This document shows positions 14,524-15,951 of a DNA stretch of 15,951 bases, one piece after another. The notes beneath the pieces were generated by a model. That model saw nothing but the letters and a program-made list of their open reading frames with translations. It made no database searches and was not told the origin of the DNA. The first letter of the stretch is position 1; every line of letters begins with the position of its first letter. The translations under genes and the position numbers were made by a program. The stretch is from JBCDIQ01 sp039024295 (GTDB taxonomy: Bacteria; Bacteroidota; Bacteroidia; J057), in assembly GCA_039024295.1 (NCBI GenBank), contig JBCDIQ010000097.1:1-15951 (forward strand), read 5' to 3'.

Positions 14524-14925
14524 TTAGGATGGCTGCCGGATCAAAAATAGCCCATGGTCCAGGCTTATTTCGATTTCTACCCAATGAGAGAAAGATTTCC
14601 CCTTATGGATAGCAGGGAAAAACGACATTCTGGTGAGCAGTTGCTGATTGAGACGAGCAAAAAGGTCATCATTGGCCCAGGTTAGCTGGCAGTCCTGAAA
14701 ACGACCATTTTCATCCACCAGTACCAGAAAATTAGCCGAAAGTTCACATGACAAATGGTCTAAAAAATTACCGGGATATTGGATATCCAGCAGCAATTCT
14801 TCTTTGTTCAACAGTACCGGGAACAGGTCAGCCGGTATCACTGGACAGGTGCAAACTAACGGAGGGGGGACAATGCGGTCAAGGAGACCATTTTTTAAAG
14901 TTGAAATTGTTGAAGGGAGTTTCAT
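14524..14925 (-). CDS. Small protein with TonB C-terminal-like domain
   Basis: Protein of 133 residues, otherwise unrecognised. Residues about 45-121 fit the pattern of a TonB C-terminal domain: LLLDIQYPGNF (44-54), FLVLVDENGRFQDCQL (66-81), a helix with LFARLNQQLL (88-97), FFPAIHKGK (102-110) and a final strand HWVEIEISL (114-122). In Bacteroidota the same order (YP, VDENGR, FxPA..GK, strand) is seen in energy-transducer TonB proteins. Here there is no N-terminal membrane anchor, no proline-rich linker and no obvious signal peptide, so it cannot be an ordinary TonB. It may be a soluble cytoplasmic relative or a domain remnant. It converges on the export operon, ending 10 bp from its terminator, and appears transcribed alone. 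Confidence 0.6.
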   Translation of the reverse strand: MKLPSTISTLKNGLLDRIVPPPLVCTCPVIPADLFPVLLNKEELLLDIQYPGNFLDHLSCELSANFLVLVDENGRFQDCQLTWANDDLFARLNQQLLTRMSFFPAIHKGKSFSHWVEIEISLDHGLFLIRQPS

Positions 14926-15285
14926 AGCTGTGTTCGTTCAGGTCAATCATACGGCATGCTGGCTAGCGATCAAAATCGTGATAAGGTAGACGCTGTAAGA
15001 ATGGGGAACGAATAAAACCGATTTCGGTTATGGATCAGGCTAGTTCAATTCTGTATTTTCTATCCGATCCATCAAAATTTTTCTGATTAGTTGGTAACTT
15101 TAAGTAACATATTTGTTTCTTGCCAGTACAAATAACGGATGGAATGGCCTTTCATATACAATTATTATCATAAGAAAAAGGGTCCGACCATCATTCCCCG
15201 CCCCTAAATTAAACGCTGATTACCCCTCTGCTCTCCCACGAGAAAGGTCGTAATCTTTTCACTATCAATTTATTTACTGATTTTT
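14926..15285. other. Intergenic region upstream of rnr and the TonB_C-like gene
   Basis: These 360 bp between divergent genes hold no credible gene. It contains a compact palindrome AACCGA-TT-TCGGTT (15016-15029) and an inverted repeat ATGGATC (15030-15036) / GATCCAT (15066-15072) with a 29-base loop. CATATTTG around 15108-15115 resembles the Bacteroidota -7 element but lacks a well-placed -33 partner. No tRNA or known RNA fold was recognised. Both flanking genes must take their promoters from here. Confidence 0.4.
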
Positions 15286-15951
15286 ATGGCTAGAAAGCAC
15301 AAAAGAAAAAAAAGAAAGACCCAAGGCAGATCAAATCTGGAAAAATTCATAGAAGAGCAAGTCCTCAACTTTTTCAAACGCAACAAAGAACAAGCATTTA
15401 CGCCCAAACACATCGCTTCAGCAACCGGACTATACGACCAGGTTCCTAACAATAAAATCCGCTCGGTAATGGATCGGATGGCAGAACGAGGCAAACTCGA
15501 ATACCTGGACCGTGGCAAGTATCGTTTAGGTTCTTCCGGACAAATTTTGGTAGGTAAAATCCAGCTTACCCGATCGGGAGCAGGATTTTTATTGGTCGAC
15601 GACGATGAAGATATATTCATCAGCCCGGACAGGCTGGGGAAAACCCTGGATGGCGACACGGTAAAGGTTCGGGTGTTGTCTACCCGTCGTAAAAAAAGTG
15701 GTCGAGCCTCCGGTGAAGTCTTGGAGGTCTTGGAGCGAAACCGCATTCACTTTGTGGGAACCATCCAATCAGAACAGCATATTCACTTCCTGGTTTCTGA
15801 TGATAACCGGATGCGGATGGATTTTTACATTTCCAATCGCAACCTCAATGGAGCCAAGTCTGGAGACAAAGTAGTTGCAGAATTGCTGAACTGGGAACGG
15901 CGTTCCCCAGAGGTGGGCGTGAAAAAGATCATTGGCAGAGCGGGTGAGCAC
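15286..15951 (+). CDS. rnr: Ribonuclease R, N-terminal part, cut by window edge
   Basis: The frame is open for 222 codons from ATG at 15286 to the window edge; full RNase R is usually over 700 residues. The protein would be a processive 3'-5' exoribonuclease that degrades structured RNA in the cytoplasm. It starts with a strongly basic tail (MARKHKRKKRK). A winged-helix RNase R N-terminal domain follows (about 18-80), then an OB/cold-shock domain (about 86-132) with VGKIQLTRSGAGFLLVDD and DIFISPDRLGKTLDGDTVKV (108-129, in pieces). A second OB-like domain starts at about 153 (FVGTIQ) and includes GAKSGDKVVAELLNWE (about 189-204). The catalytic RNB domain lies beyond the edge. It is a housekeeping gene and marks the end of the polysaccharide locus. 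Confidence 0.93.
   Translation, partial: MARKHKRKKRKTQGRSNLEKFIEEQVLNFFKRNKEQAFTPKHIASATGLYDQVPNNKIRSVMDRMAERGKLEYLDRGKYRLGSSGQILVGKIQLTRSGAGFLLVDDDEDIFISPDRLGKTLDGDTVKVRVLSTRRKKSGRASGEVLEVLERNRIHFVGTIQSEQHIHFLVSDDNRMRMDFYISNRNLNGAKSGDKVVAELLNWERRSPEVGVKKIIGRAGEH

Noticed and set aside
14926..15285. tRNA or other structured RNA gene
   Set aside because: The inverted repeats present are short and isolated. No cloverleaf, CCA end or known RNA motif could be traced.
15270..15746. 158-codon open frame on the minus strand
   Set aside because: It is antisense to the RNase R frame, which is open to the window edge and has clear domain motifs. The Arg/Ser-rich product is typical of a shadow frame.

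Overview
The window looks like a chromosomal exopolysaccharide or capsule biosynthesis locus from a member of the Bacteroidota, probably a marine or aquatic Cytophagia-type bacterium. The signs are moderate GC, AT-rich leaders with little Shine-Dalgarno signal, a short lipoprotein-type Wza with a C-terminal membrane segment, a fused Wzc-type tyrosine kinase, and typical Gmd, Fcl and RNase R sequences. The taxon is inferred from protein style only.

Layout. Positions 1-10847 hold one co-oriented minus-strand run. In transcription order it contains: a polyprenyl-phosphate sugar-phosphate transferase (9435-10847), a WecG/TagA/CpsF glycosyltransferase (8522-9304), gmd (7336-8376), fcl (6393-7352), a GT2 glycosyltransferase (5325-6215), a GT-B glycosyltransferase (4269-5306), two tandem PAPS-type sulfotransferases (3175-4053 and 2253-3131), a GT4 glycosyltransferase (872-2122), a third sulfotransferase of a different subfamily (131-814), and the start of a membrane protein cut by the window edge (1-129). 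A 382-bp divergent regulatory region (10848-11229) separates this run from a plus-strand export pair: a Wza-like lipoprotein (11230-12027) and a Wzc-like co-polymerase/tyrosine kinase (12061-14439). The export pair ends in a strong intrinsic terminator (14477-14513). Beyond it lie a convergent small gene with a TonB C-terminal-like domain (14524-14925), a 360-bp gap, and the 5' end of rnr (15286-15951, cut by the edge).

How it fits together. The sugar-phosphate transferase loads the first sugar on undecaprenyl phosphate. The WecG-like, GT2 and two GT-B enzymes extend the repeat unit. Gmd and Fcl turn GDP-mannose into GDP-L-fucose, and three sulfotransferases probably sulfate the glycan. Wza and Wzc control polymer length and export. 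The predicted product is a fucose-containing, sulfated extracellular polysaccharide, a bacterial analogue of a sulfated fucan. No PAPS-synthesis genes, flippase or recognised complete polymerase are in view.

The noncoding DNA is unusually structured. Two large arrays of degenerate 7-bp repeats, each arranged as an inverted pair, bracket the two tandem sulfotransferase genes exactly. A smaller remnant of the same repeat family lies after fcl. A three-segment, mutually exclusive hairpin set precedes the GT2 gene, and an 8-bp motif occurs three times in the divergent promoter region.
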